From: Flavobacterium coralii
GTDB lineage: Bacteria > Bacteroidota > Bacteroidia > Flavobacteriales > Flavobacteriaceae
Direction: 5' to 3'
Assembly (NCBI RefSeq): GCF_019891545.1
Contig: NZ_JAHDIU010000001.1
Span: forward strand, 372,001 to 436,000
DNA length: 64,000 nucleotides
The notes beneath the pieces are model-generated. The model worked only from the letters and a program-made list of their open reading frames with translations, ran no database searches and was not told where the DNA came from. The translations under genes were made by a program, and so were the position numbers. Shown here piece after piece: positions 18,622-27,360 of this stretch (position 1 is the first letter of the stretch; each line of letters opens with the position of its first letter).

Positions 18622-18699
18622 AAATATAAAAATAGGGCGGTAAATGTAGGGCGATTTATTTAAACCACCCTTACATTTAACACCATTAGGTAAATTCTG

Positions 18700-19914
18700 T
18701 TATTTTTTGCGCTCTAAAAGCGCCATATAAAAGCCGTCAAAACCTGACTCTGATGCCAGTATACTCTGGTCTTTTACAAAGCTGAACTGCTTTCCTGTTT
18801 CTGTAGTAAGGAAATGCTGTACCTGCTCCTGGTTTTCAGAAGGGAGCACAGAACAGGTTGCATATACCAGTTTGCCGCCCGGTTTTACTATTTTAGAATA
18901 ACTTTCCAGTACTTCGGCTTGGGTTTTTTTAATATTGTCAACAAACTCCGGTTGCAGTTTCCATTTGCTGTCGGGGTTGCGCTTTAAAACACCAAGCCCG
19001 CTGCATGGTGCGTCTATAAGCACCCTGTCGGCTTTTTCGTGTAGTTTCTTTATAACTTTTGTGCTGTCTATGATGCGGTATTCTATATTAAAAGCACTGT
19101 TGCGTTTTGCGCGGAGCTTTAGCTGCTTCAGCTTGCTTTCATATAAATCCATTGCAATAAGCTGCCCCTTGTTTTCCATTAAAGATGCCATGTGCAGTGT
19201 TTTGCCGCCGGCACCCGCGCAGGTATCTACCACACGCATACCGGGCTCTACCTCAAGAAAGCGCGCCACAAGCTGTGATGAAGCATCCTGCACTTCAAAA
19301 AGCCCGTCTTTAAAAGCCTGTGTTAAGAAAACATTGGCGCGTTCTTTAAGTACCAGTGCATCCGGATATTCTTTAATAAATAAGGTCTCGATACCTGAAT
19401 CCATTAAAATGTCGCGCAGTTTTTCTTTAGTCGTTTTGAGGGTATTTACCCTGAGTATAACCTGTGCCTGCTCGTTTTGTGCTGCTATCTCTTTTTCCCA
19501 TTTCTGCTCACCAAGTTCTTTTACACCAAGCTCATCCATCCAGTCGGGTATAGATTCCCTGTATTTCCTTATCTTGCTTAGCTCATCAAAACGGCCTTTT
19601 ATACGGCGGAGTGGTGTATCTTCAAAATATTTCCAATCAGGCAGCTTATAGCCCCTGAGTACTGCCCAAACGGCAAACATACGCCACAGGTTGTCACGGT
19701 CATACGGTTCCTTAACTTCTGCAATTTCAGCATAAAGGCGTTTCCACCTTACAATTTCATATATGGTTTCGGCTACAAACTTCCTGTCGGCACTTCCCCA
19801 GCGCTTGTCTTTTTTAAGTGCCCTTGCTACCACCTTATCGGCATACTCACCTTCATTAAAAATGGCGTTGAGCGAATCTATAACCGTAAAAACTAAATTC
19901 CTGTGTAATCTCAT
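18700..19914 (-). CDS. RsmB/NOL1-NOP2-Sun family RNA cytosine-C5 methyltransferase
   Basis: A 404-residue SAM-dependent enzyme. An N-terminal helical NusB-like region (about 1-140) precedes the methyltransferase domain with the SAM loop VVDTCAGAGGKTLHM (about 230), the proline-cysteine motif IDAPCSGLGVLKRNPD and the catalytic Cys in VYATCSVLPSEN. This fits RsmB, which modifies 16S rRNA, but related enzymes target other sites, so I leave the symbol open. The gene has its own -7 box. Confidence 0.87.
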   Translation of the reverse strand: MRLHRNLVFTVIDSLNAIFNEGEYADKVVARALKKDKRWGSADRKFVAETIYEIVRWKRLYAEIAEVKEPYDRDNLWRMFAVWAVLRGYKLPDWKYFEDTPLRRIKGRFDELSKIRKYRESIPDWMDELGVKELGEQKWEKEIAAQNEQAQVILRVNTLKTTKEKLRDILMDSGIETLFIKEYPDALVLKERANVFLTQAFKDGLFEVQDASSQLVARFLEVEPGMRVVDTCAGAGGKTLHMASLMENKGQLIAMDLYESKLKQLKLRAKRNSAFNIEYRIIDSTKVIKKLHEKADRVLIDAPCSGLGVLKRNPDSKWKLQPEFVDNIKKTQAEVLESYSKIVKPGGKLVYATCSVLPSENQEQVQHFLTTETGKQFSFVKDQSILASESGFDGFYMALLERKK

Positions 19915-19931
19915 TGTAAAAAATTGAGGGG

Positions 19932-19939
19932 CAAAGGTA
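19932..19939 (-). promoter_or_regulatory. -7 box TACCTTTG before the rRNA methyltransferase gene
   Basis: The complement reads TACCTTTG (TAnnTTTG), 18 bases before the ATG at 19914. Confidence 0.45.
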
Positions 19940-19963
19940 CTGAAATTTTGAGAGATAACCGTA

Positions 19964-20845
19964 CTATGTTTTGCTGTACCTGTTTAAGAATGCCGAAGGT
20001 GTTTCTCCTGTTTTCTTTTTAAAAAGGCGCGAAAAGTAAGCATAATCTTCATACCCCAGCATATAGGCTATTTCATTAAAGTTTTTCTTTTGCAGTACCA
20101 GCTCTTTACGTGCTTCGAGCAGAACCCTGTCCTGTATTACATCAGTAACGGTTTTGCCTGCCACAGCCTGTGTAATGCGGTTGAGGTGTTTTGGGCTAAT
20201 GTGCAGCATTGTGGCATAGGCAGCGGCTGATTTTTCGGTTTTATAATTACTTTCTATAAATTGCTCCAGTTGCCTGAATTTTAAATAGTAGCCATTTTGG
20301 TTAGCCTGCGCTGAAGGATTGTTTTGTAGATAGAGCCTTGTACCTTCTATATAGACCAGGTTAATAAGGCTTAGCACCTTTTGCCGCTTTAATATTTTCT
20401 CGTCGAGATTCTCATTATATACCTGCTCGAAAAGCGATTTTATGCTCTTAAAATCATTTCCTTCTAATTGCAGCAGGGGTAAATTATGCATACTGTAAAA
20501 GAACGGAAAGCGGTTTATGGTTGCCTGTGTGTATTGCAGGTCGTAAAAATCCTGCGTATGGAAGAAAACAAAACCCTTAACATCTGCCGAAAGCTCCCAG
20601 TGATGTGTTTGCCCCGGATTTAAAAAGAAGAGGCTGCCGGGGGTAACATCATAAACAGAGAAATCTACCTCATGTATACCCGAACCATGCGTAAAAAGTA
20701 TGGCAAGATAAAAATTGTGTGAGTGTGGCAGCACAATATCTTTATGGTTGGTTATAAGGTGGTCTTCCAGCGTGTTAGCATAGAAACCATCGAGGCTGCT
20801 TTGCCTCGGGAACTGCCCTATATTAAGTATCGCAACTTTTTTCAT
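19964..20845 (-). CDS. AraC-family transcriptional regulator
   Basis: A 293-residue protein. The N-terminal cupin-like sensor (about 30-165; SHNFYLAILFTHGSG, GSLFFLNPGQTHHW) is joined to a C-terminal double helix-turn-helix (about 195-290; HISPKHLNRITQAVAGKTVTD, then EIAYMLGYEDYAYFSRLFKK). Such proteins respond to small ligands and often control a neighbouring gene; the divergent DUF983 gene at 20944 is the nearest candidate, but nothing ties them together. Target and ligand are unknown. Confidence 0.88.
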   Translation of the reverse strand: MKKVAILNIGQFPRQSSLDGFYANTLEDHLITNHKDIVLPHSHNFYLAILFTHGSGIHEVDFSVYDVTPGSLFFLNPGQTHHWELSADVKGFVFFHTQDFYDLQYTQATINRFPFFYSMHNLPLLQLEGNDFKSIKSLFEQVYNENLDEKILKRQKVLSLINLVYIEGTRLYLQNNPSAQANQNGYYLKFRQLEQFIESNYKTEKSAAAYATMLHISPKHLNRITQAVAGKTVTDVIQDRVLLEARKELVLQKKNFNEIAYMLGYEDYAYFSRLFKKKTGETPSAFLNRYSKT

Positions 20846-20943
20846 CTGAATGAATTGTGTCTTAAAAGTACAAATTTTTGCGTAGATATTATATTGAGTT
20901 ACCTTTAGTTCTGCCGTAAATTTGCTGTATAAAAATTTTAGGT

Positions 20944-21309
20944 ATGTCTCAGTTTAAAGATATAATAACAGAAAAATGCCCTGTGTGCGGCGAGGGGCAT
21001 GTGTTTGCCAAAAAAGGCAACCCTTTGTTGTTCAGGATGCCGAAGATGGAAAAAGACTGCAAGGTATGTGGCCATAAATTTGAAATTGAACCAGGCTTTT
21101 TTTATGGGGCTATGTATGTGAGCTATGCAGTGACCGTTGCCGAAATGGTTGCTGTATTTGTTATCGCACAGTTCTTCACATCAGATATTAAAATAATGCT
21201 TGGGCTTATTGCCGCTACAGCTGTTTTGCTGAGTACGTTTAATTTCAGGCTGTCGAGAATGCTGTGGATGTATATGTTTGACAGCAGGCGAAAAGAAACA
21301 GCAGGCTAA
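20944..21309 (+). CDS. DUF983 zinc-ribbon membrane protein
   Basis: A 121-residue protein. The N-terminus has two CxxC pairs (CPVCGEGHVF and CKVCGHKFEIEPGFFYG) forming a zinc-ribbon-like fold, and the C-terminal half has two hydrophobic helices (about 55-100). The GFFYGAMYVSY stretch is typical of DUF983. Function is unknown. It ends at a terminator and is read divergently from the AraC regulator. Confidence 0.85.
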   Translation: MSQFKDIITEKCPVCGEGHVFAKKGNPLLFRMPKMEKDCKVCGHKFEIEPGFFYGAMYVSYAVTVAEMVAVFVIAQFFTSDIKIMLGLIAATAVLLSTFNFRLSRMLWMYMFDSRRKETAG

Positions 21310-21330
21310 TATTTAATATATTATAAACCG

Positions 21331-21370
21331 ATTCCGGCACAGGGCATACAGCTTTGCGCCGGAATTTTTA
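21331..21370 (+). terminator. Terminator after the DUF983 gene
   Basis: ATTCCGGC pairs with GCCGGAAT across a 19-base loop and is followed by TTTTTA, 21 bases after the stop codon. Confidence 0.65.
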
Positions 21371-21399
21371 TATTATATTAGCATGACTAAATATAGAGT

Positions 21400-22452
21400 A
21401 TGAAAAAGTATTTTATCGTGATTGCAATGCTGGCACTTTTAAGCTGTAAAAAAGAAGATGAAAAAACCGTTTATAAACCCTCGTTTGCCACAGTAGAAGT
21501 AGATACGCTATTACAAGATAAAATAAGCATACGCGCCCTGGTTACAGACGGTGACAAAGCCTGGTATGCCGGCAGCGAAGGTAAATATGGTTACGTATCG
21601 TTAAGCGGAGGTAAAAGCCTTAACGGTGTAGTGGCTAAAGATTCTGTTTTACCTGAATTTCGTTCTATAGCCCAAAATAAATCGGATATTTTTATACTGA
21701 ATGCCGGTACTCCTGCCATGCTTTATAAAATATCTAAAGATGGCAGGGCGGTGCGTAAGGTATATACAGAAACAGGAGAGAAAGTTTTTTATGACAGTAT
21801 GCAGTTTTATAATGATACAGATGGCATTGCAATGGGCGACCCTACAGACGGCTGCCTTTCTGTAATAGTAACAGAAGACGGAGGCGGAAACTGGCGTAAG
21901 ATAAGCTGTGATGTTTTACCTGAAACTACTGAAGGTGAAGCTGCTTTTGCGGCAAGCAACACCAACCTTATAATTGAAGGAAATAACACATGGATGGTTT
22001 CAGGTGGAAAAAAATCGCGGGTATTCTATTCGGCTGATAAAGGTAAAAGCTGGAAAGTTTATGATACGCCAATTGTGCAGGGAAATGAAATGACGGGTAT
22101 TTTTTCTGCTGATTTTTATGATGATAAAATTGGCTTTGCTGTAGGTGGTGATTATGAGAAACCTGATAAAAACTCAGGGAATAAAATTCTGACAGTTAAT
22201 GGCGGGAAAGACTGGCAGTTAGTAGGTGAGGGCACAGGCTTCGGATATGCATCCTGTGTGCAGTTTGTGCCGCAAAGTAACGGTAATGAACTTATAACCT
22301 GCGGGCCATCGGGAGTGTTTTACTCTTTTGACCGTGGCACCACATGGAAAAATGTTCATGATGATAAAACCCTGCACACACTCCGCTTTACAGATAATAA
22401 AACAGTAATAGCAGCAGGGCAAGGCAAAATAATACGAATTAGGCTACAGTAA
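21400..22452 (+). CDS. Ycf48-like beta-propeller lipoprotein
   Basis: A 350-residue protein with a lipoprotein signal (IAMLALLSC, Cys about 16). The mature part contains repeated sialidase/BNR-type blades (SVIVTEDGGGNWRKI, FYSADKGKSWKVYD, KILTVNGGKDWQLV, FYSFDRGTTWKNV), as in Ycf48-like photosystem assembly factor relatives. In Flavobacteriia these are often named oxidoreductase without evidence; I see no cofactor site. It is probably a periplasm- or surface-facing binding or scaffold lipoprotein. Confidence 0.8.
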   Translation: MKKYFIVIAMLALLSCKKEDEKTVYKPSFATVEVDTLLQDKISIRALVTDGDKAWYAGSEGKYGYVSLSGGKSLNGVVAKDSVLPEFRSIAQNKSDIFILNAGTPAMLYKISKDGRAVRKVYTETGEKVFYDSMQFYNDTDGIAMGDPTDGCLSVIVTEDGGGNWRKISCDVLPETTEGEAAFAASNTNLIIEGNNTWMVSGGKKSRVFYSADKGKSWKVYDTPIVQGNEMTGIFSADFYDDKIGFAVGGDYEKPDKNSGNKILTVNGGKDWQLVGEGTGFGYASCVQFVPQSNGNELITCGPSGVFYSFDRGTTWKNVHDDKTLHTLRFTDNKTVIAAGQGKIIRIRLQ

Positions 22453-22522
22453 CTGTTTTAGCATATACTTAAGATTATTGCTTTTTATTTACATTAAATT
22501 AGCAGTAAAACTTTTACAGAGT

Positions 22523-23743
22523 ATGCAAGATATAGCAGGCAGGATTAAATTCTGGATACGGTATAAATATAACCGTATTGTAAACAGCATCGCATTTTAC
22601 CCGGCATTTATATCTTTGATATTCCTCATTTCATCATTCCTTTTAATCAGTTTTGACTTTTCTGATTACGGAAAACAGCTCAAAAGCCAGCTACCGTGGT
22701 TAAGCCTGCGCGATGCCTCTACAGCCCGTAACATTATAGGTGTTGTGGCAGCGGGAATATTATCGCTCACGGTTTTTAGTTTTTCTATGGTAATGATTGT
22801 TCTCAATCAGGCTGCATCACAAATGTCTAACCGGGTGCTTAATAAGCTGATTGGTAACAGGTTTCAGCAGATGGTACTCGGCATTTATATTGGTACCATT
22901 GTATTTGCACTTTTCCTGCTTACTACAATAAGGGATATAGATGAAGGTATTTACATACCTGCTATAAGTACTTACCTGCTTATAGTGGTAGCAATATTCG
23001 ATATTTTTGTATTTATATATTTCCTCCATTATATTACGCAGTCGGTTAAATATGAGGTAATTATACACCGCATTTATACTGAGACCTACAATTCTTTAAT
23101 GCACCACTGCAAACTGGAGCAGGAACCCGAAAAAATATCAGACAATGGTTTCGATTTTAATATTGAAGCACCAAGGGGTGGTGTATATGAAGGGTTTGAC
23201 AGGAAAGCATTACTGAAAATTTGTAAACAGGAGGATATTAAAATTTACATACCTAATATTTCCGGAACCTATTTGCTGAAGGGCATACCTCTGATAAAAG
23301 TTAACAAAAGCATTAACAGTAAAGAAACCATTGAAGATTTGCAGTCGGCGCTGTTCCTGAATCAGGATGAAACTATAAGTAATAACTTTTTTTACGGCTT
23401 CAGGCAACTGACGGAAATTGCCGTTAAAGCGCTAAGCCCGGGCATAAATGATCCGGGTACTGCATCTATAGCGTTGCGTTCTTTGTTCAGGTTGTTCACG
23501 CATCGTTACTGCTTTCATCCTGAAAATGTGGTTACAGATGAAGAGAACACTGCAAGGATATATATTACTGAACCCGACTTTACTACCATTTTTGAAACCA
23601 CAGTATTACCAATATGGGACTATGGTAAAAACGACAGGATTATTCAAAATGAAATGAGTCTGCTTCTTAAGCAGTTTTTACAGTTATACAGAAATGAAAG
23701 AATAGAGAATTTTTTGAAGCAGGTTAATGAAAAAACGGAATAA
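22523..23743 (+). CDS. DUF2254-family membrane protein
   Basis: A 406-residue protein with four hydrophobic helices in the N-terminal half (about 25-50, 75-100, 120-145 and 155-180), including the family signature TARNIIGVVAAGILSLTVFS, then a soluble C-terminal domain with LSPGINDPGTA. This matches DUF2254, of unknown function. The ATG at 22523 fits the family start; a 15-codon upstream extension with a non-ATG start is less likely. It converges on the next gene with 1 base between the stops. Confidence 0.85.
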   Translation: MQDIAGRIKFWIRYKYNRIVNSIAFYPAFISLIFLISSFLLISFDFSDYGKQLKSQLPWLSLRDASTARNIIGVVAAGILSLTVFSFSMVMIVLNQAASQMSNRVLNKLIGNRFQQMVLGIYIGTIVFALFLLTTIRDIDEGIYIPAISTYLLIVVAIFDIFVFIYFLHYITQSVKYEVIIHRIYTETYNSLMHHCKLEQEPEKISDNGFDFNIEAPRGGVYEGFDRKALLKICKQEDIKIYIPNISGTYLLKGIPLIKVNKSINSKETIEDLQSALFLNQDETISNNFFYGFRQLTEIAVKALSPGINDPGTASIALRSLFRLFTHRYCFHPENVVTDEENTARIYITEPDFTTIFETTVLPIWDYGKNDRIIQNEMSLLLKQFLQLYRNERIENFLKQVNEKTE

Positions 23744-23744
23744 A

Positions 23745-24353
23745 TTATTCTTTTTCTAATTCAGCCAGTTTCTTCGGAATGTCTCTTTGTATATATTCAC
23801 CCATCATCCTGTAAAATCTGCCATCAGGTAATATAATCATATAATTACCACATATTAAACCATACATAAAATATTTATTTATTACCCCCTCTTTGTCTTC
23901 AAAAACTTTTTTAGAATCATAAACAAATCCTTTAGCAGTGATATTAAATCTTGCGTATTTAGGGTTTTTCTTAATGAAACGCTTGTAGGTATAATCGGTA
24001 ACATAGTTATCTATGCAGTCGCTCTCTGAATATTTGTTTGGCTTTGCAAAAAAATGTATTATCAGGGTTTGGCTTTTATCAATAGAATTTCCTGTTAAGC
24101 CCGATAATGCCTCCCTTATTTCTTTTACCTGCTCTGGCTGCAACGTACCGGTCTCTTCTCTTAAAACAAGTTTTGCTACAATTGCAGTATCACTTTCTAT
24201 AAAACCGTAAACGTAGCCTTCAGACAATTTTGCTTTAAATGCTTCAAGATTTGTTATATCACCATTTTCATTCAATAAATATTCTTTCTTTTGCGCCTGA
24301 GACAGGGCTTGAATTGTAGTAAAGAATAGCAAAGTAAGAAATAGACTTTTCAT
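23745..24353 (-). CDS. Secreted protein of unknown function
   Basis: A 202-residue protein with a signal peptide (MKSLFLTLLFFTTIQALSQA). The mature part mixes charged helices and short strands (YVYGFIESDTAIVAKLVLRE, TLIIHFFAKPNKYSESDC) and ends in a KKLAELEKE helix. No family is recognised. Its GC is lower than that of its neighbours. It lies 25 bases downstream of the dnaX tau stop, so it could be read from the dnaX transcript. Confidence 0.65.
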   Translation of the reverse strand: MKSLFLTLLFFTTIQALSQAQKKEYLLNENGDITNLEAFKAKLSEGYVYGFIESDTAIVAKLVLREETGTLQPEQVKEIREALSGLTGNSIDKSQTLIIHFFAKPNKYSESDCIDNYVTDYTYKRFIKKNPKYARFNITAKGFVYDSKKVFEDKEGVINKYFMYGLICGNYMIILPDGRFYRMMGEYIQRDIPKKLAELEKE

Positions 24354-24378
24354 GATCTTGAAATTTATGGTATCTGGT

Positions 24379-26120
24379 TTATATATCCAAATCAAATGCC
24401 TTTCTTAGTAATTCGATTGTAGGATTAAGCGCTTTAAGTTTTTCAAATTTTTCCTGTGGAGTAAATGCATGCCGTGTAGAAGCCACTTCATTTACATGTG
24501 TTTCTATAACAATATCATGATTGTGCAGTTTACCACGAAGGTAGCCCAGCAATTCAATCTTGTTATTATCAAAGTCAACCTTACTGCCCTCAACGGGTAA
24601 TTCCAGCCTTATGGTTACGCCGTCTTTATCCAGCACCGGGTCATTAATCTGCATATAGGTTGCCATAATTTTCTGTCCGGTATCGCTAAGGCGCTGTGCA
24701 AACTTATTCCACATCAGCAGCATATCGGTTTCTGTAAACGGTTCGCGTGGCAGCTCGTCATGCTTTTTTAATTCGGCTTTCTGGGTTTCCTGCAGCTCCC
24801 GTTTCATTTTAATGCTCGAAAGCGAAAACGCCGAAACCTTTGGCCTGCCATCATCCTCGGGTATTTGTATAACGGGTGGCTTTATTATTTCAGGAGCATC
24901 AACCTCAAGTTTATTCACGGGTAACGGAGAAATACCTTCGGGCTTTTCAGGTACTGCCGTATTAGCTGTTACTACAGAAGATTGATTTTCTGTAGGCTTA
25001 GCAGGTGTGCTATCGGTAAAATAATGTGTGGGAATTATAAATTGGTCAGCTTTTTTTTTTCTCCGTCAAAGGTGACAGAGGCAAGCTGCATAAGGCATAG
25101 TTCTACTAACAGCCTTTGGTTTTGGCTGGTTTTGTATTTAAGGTCGCAATCGTTGGCAATATCAATTGCCTCCAGTAAAAACTGCTGGCTGGCCTTTTGC
25201 GATTGCTGTGCATACATGGCCTGAGCTGTTTCTCCTGCTTCGAGCAGTACCAGCGTTGCGGGTGTTTTACATACCAATAAGTCTCGGAAGTGCGATGCAA
25301 GCCCCGCCACAAAGTGGTGTGCATCAAAACCTTTGGCAAGTATGTCGTTAAAAGCAAGCAACAGTTCCGGTATTCGGTTTTCAAGTATCAGGTCGGTTAC
25401 CTTAATGTAGTACTCATAATCAAGTACATTAAGGTTTTCTGTAACGGCCTGGCGAGTAAGGTTGTTGCCGCAGTAGCTTACTACCCGGTCAAAAATAGAA
25501 AGCGCATCACGCATGGCGCCATCTGCCTTTTGGGCTATAATGTGCAGTGCATCGTCTTCAAACGTAATGCCCTGGCTTTTGGCTACCTCTGCAAGGTGTT
25601 CTTTGGCATCCTTAACCGTTATCCGCTTAAAATCGAATATCTGGCAGCGCGACAGTATGGTAGGTATTATTTTATGCTTCTCTGTAGTGGCGAGTATAAA
25701 TATGGCATGCCTCGGCGGTTCTTCCAGCGTTTTAAGGAAGGCATTAAATGCCGCCTGAGAGAGCATGTGCACCTCATCTATAATATAAACTTTATACTTA
25801 CCGGTTTGCGGCGGTATCCTTACCTGGTCTATCAGGTTACGGATGTCATCTACCGAGTTGTTGGAAGCCGCATCCAGCTCAAACACATTAAAGGCAAAAT
25901 CTTCATTCGGGTCGTCATAACCTTCCTGGTTTATTTTGCGGGCCAGTATGCGTGCGCAGGTTGTTTTGCCCACACCACGCGGGCCGGTAAATAACAATGC
26001 CTGTGCTAAGTGATTATTCTCTATGGCGTTAAGCAGCGTATTGGTAATAGCCTGCTGGCCCACAACATCCTTAAAGGTTTGCGGGCGGTATTTACGGGCT
26101 GATACGATGAATTGTTCCAT
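24379..26120 (-). CDS. dnaX: DNA polymerase III tau subunit (full-length dnaX via A10 slippage)
   Basis: The clamp-loader gene is read as one 580-residue protein if one extra base is decoded at the A10 run (25060-25051), equivalent to a -1 shift. The frame downstream has no stop between 25050 and 24381. It encodes a linker beginning ADQFIIPTHYF and a tau tail (TETDMLLMWNKFAQRLSDTG, then LLGYLRGKLHNHDI) ending AFDLDI, which is the normal flavobacterial DnaX C-terminus. Tau joins polymerase cores and the helicase at the replication fork. Without slippage only the gamma form is made. A missing A in the assembly is the alternative. Confidence 0.8.
25035..26120 (-). CDS. dnaX: DNA polymerase III gamma subunit (unshifted dnaX product)
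   Basis: A 361-residue AAA+ clamp-loader subunit. It begins VSARKYRPQTFKDVVGQ, with the Walker A loop FTGPRGVGKTT (about 45), the DEVHMLSQAAFNAFLKTLEEPP block (Walker B and partner contact) and sensor-1 ILATTEKHKIIPTILSRCQ with the arginine finger. The usual zinc-binding cysteines after Walker A are not evident in this stretch. The frame ends just after the A10 run with KKKLTNL, truncating the protein exactly where gamma ends in bacteria that use programmed slippage. A -7 box lies 17 bases before the ATG at 26120. Confidence 0.85.
   Translation of the reverse strand: MEQFIVSARKYRPQTFKDVVGQQAITNTLLNAIENNHLAQALLFTGPRGVGKTTCARILARKINQEGYDDPNEDFAFNVFELDAASNNSVDDIRNLIDQVRIPPQTGKYKVYIIDEVHMLSQAAFNAFLKTLEEPPRHAIFILATTEKHKIIPTILSRCQIFDFKRITVKDAKEHLAEVAKSQGITFEDDALHIIAQKADGAMRDALSIFDRVVSYCGNNLTRQAVTENLNVLDYEYYIKVTDLILENRIPELLLAFNDILAKGFDAHHFVAGLASHFRDLLVCKTPATLVLLEAGETAQAMYAQQSQKASQQFLLEAIDIANDCDLKYKTSQNQRLLVELCLMQLASVTFDGEKKKLTNL
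25051..25060 (-). other. A10 slippery tract in dnaX
   Basis: Ten consecutive A residues on the coding strand, preceded by GGAG and followed by GC. In the zero frame they read GAA AAA AAA AAG, which includes the heptamer A AAA AAG in the same phase as the E. coli dnaX shift site. A -1 ribosomal shift or one extra A by polymerase slippage joins the gamma and tau frames. Confidence 0.75.
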
Positions 26121-26136
26121 AGTGATATATGCAGGG

Positions 26137-26144
26137 CAAATATA
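26137..26144 (-). promoter_or_regulatory. -7 box TATATTTG before dnaX
   Basis: The complement reads TATATTTG (TAnnTTTG), 17 bases before the dnaX ATG. Confidence 0.5.
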
Positions 26145-26170
26145 CTAATTTAAAATTGCAGGACGGTAAG

Positions 26171-26268
26171 ATTTGAAAATTTGAAAATTTGAAAATGGTT
26201 TAACAGGAGCGGGTGGTATTACAATTGGAAAATAATTTCCAAATTGCCACATTTTCAAATTTGCAAAT
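26171..26268. repeat. AT-rich inverted repeat between dnaX and the topoisomerase gene
   Basis: The left arm has three tandem copies of a TTTGAAAA unit; 26179-26197 pairs with 26250-26268 (19 bases, one mismatch). Between them, 26223-26245 is a second near-palindrome. The block overlaps no gene and may be a dispersed flavobacterial spacer repeat or the terminator region of the upstream unit. Confidence 0.6.
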
Positions 26269-26271
26269 TGC

Positions 26272-27348
26272 CTATGCGATTACCTCTGCAATGTTTTCAT
26301 TGCTTAAAAGATTAAGCAGTGCCCTTTCCTCGGCATTGAGGTCGCCATTTTCGGATTCATCCTCGCAAATGTATTTGGATATGTTCCCGTTTTCGTATGC
26401 GGCAATTACAGTGGGGTGTACATAATATTTTTTGCAGACCGAGCGGGTATTGCCCAGTTTTTTTGCCACCGAATCAAGCACTCCTACAATTTTCTTTTTG
26501 CAGTCGGTCATGCTGGTATGGTCGCCTGCTTCATAAAAAGCACACAATGCGTTGAGGCTGCCTGCCCACGCTCGGAAGTCTTTTGCGGTAAAATCTTCGC
26601 CTGTAATTTCTTTAATGTAATTGTTTACATCTGCAGAGCCAATGCTGTGGTGGGTACCGTCATCATCATAATACTGGAAAAGCTCATAACCCGGCACTTC
26701 TTTACATCGCTTTACCAGGTTTGCCAGCCTGCGGCTTTGCAATTTTATTTTATGCTTAACGCCCTTTTTGCCCGTAAATTCAAAATTTACGGCTTCGCCT
26801 TTAAACTTTACATGCTTATCGCGGAGCGTAGTAAGCCCGAATGAACCATACAGTTTTTTATAGGCATCATTACCAATACGGATATTGGTAAGTTCTATGA
26901 GCTTCACTACAAGTGCCACCACTTTTTCGTAGGGTAGTCCCTTGCGCTTAAGGTCGGCTTCTACCTGTTTGCGTATGGCAGGCAGTGCATTGGCAAAGCG
27001 ACGGAGCCTGTAGAATTTAGACTGGTTACGTATTTTATTCCACTCGGGGTGGTAGCGGTACTGTTTGCGCCCGCGGGCATCGGTGCCCGTTACCTGAAGG
27101 TGTCCGTGCGGGTAGGGCGATATCCATACATCCTGCCATGCCGGGGGGATAACCAGTTTTTTTATCCTGTCCAGCACTTCCTTTTCTTTTACCGTGTTGC
27201 CCTCGTGGTCTTTATAGGTAAAGCCGCTGCCTTTACGCTTCCTGTAATAGCCTTTATCAGACTGCAGGGCATAGCGCAAACCAGCGGCTTTGGCGGTAAC
27301 CTTAGGGTCACTGCCTATTTTTTCGAGTTTTTTCTGTAACCTGTTCAT
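26272..27348 (-). CDS. Type IB DNA topoisomerase
   Basis: A 358-residue enzyme of the poxvirus-like bacterial TopIB family, relaxing supercoils through a 3-prime phosphotyrosine. The N-terminal domain (about 30-100) contains KKLVIPPAWQDVWISPYPHGH and ATGTDARGRKQYRYH. The catalytic domain has NIRIGNDAYKKLYGSFGLTT, the RAWAGSLNAL motif with a catalytic Arg, and HPTVIAAYENG with the nucleophile Tyr near residue 320. Length is normal. It is followed downstream by an AT-rich inverted repeat. Confidence 0.9.
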   Translation of the reverse strand: MNRLQKKLEKIGSDPKVTAKAAGLRYALQSDKGYYRKRKGSGFTYKDHEGNTVKEKEVLDRIKKLVIPPAWQDVWISPYPHGHLQVTGTDARGRKQYRYHPEWNKIRNQSKFYRLRRFANALPAIRKQVEADLKRKGLPYEKVVALVVKLIELTNIRIGNDAYKKLYGSFGLTTLRDKHVKFKGEAVNFEFTGKKGVKHKIKLQSRRLANLVKRCKEVPGYELFQYYDDDGTHHSIGSADVNNYIKEITGEDFTAKDFRAWAGSLNALCAFYEAGDHTSMTDCKKKIVGVLDSVAKKLGNTRSVCKKYYVHPTVIAAYENGNISKYICEDESENGDLNAEERALLNLLSNENIAEVIA

Positions 27349-27360
27349 TTAGCCCTCTGG

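Noticed and set aside
18935-19651. A 238-residue open frame on the plus strand
   Set aside because: It is antisense to the RsmB-type methyltransferase, has a low-complexity Ser/Leu-rich translation and no family signal.
24379-24918. A separate gene starting at GTG 24918
   Set aside because: The frame extends upstream without stop to the A10 run of dnaX and encodes the tau tail, so it is part of dnaX.
25290-25994. A 234-residue open frame on the plus strand
   Set aside because: It is antisense to dnaX, whose motifs are unambiguous.
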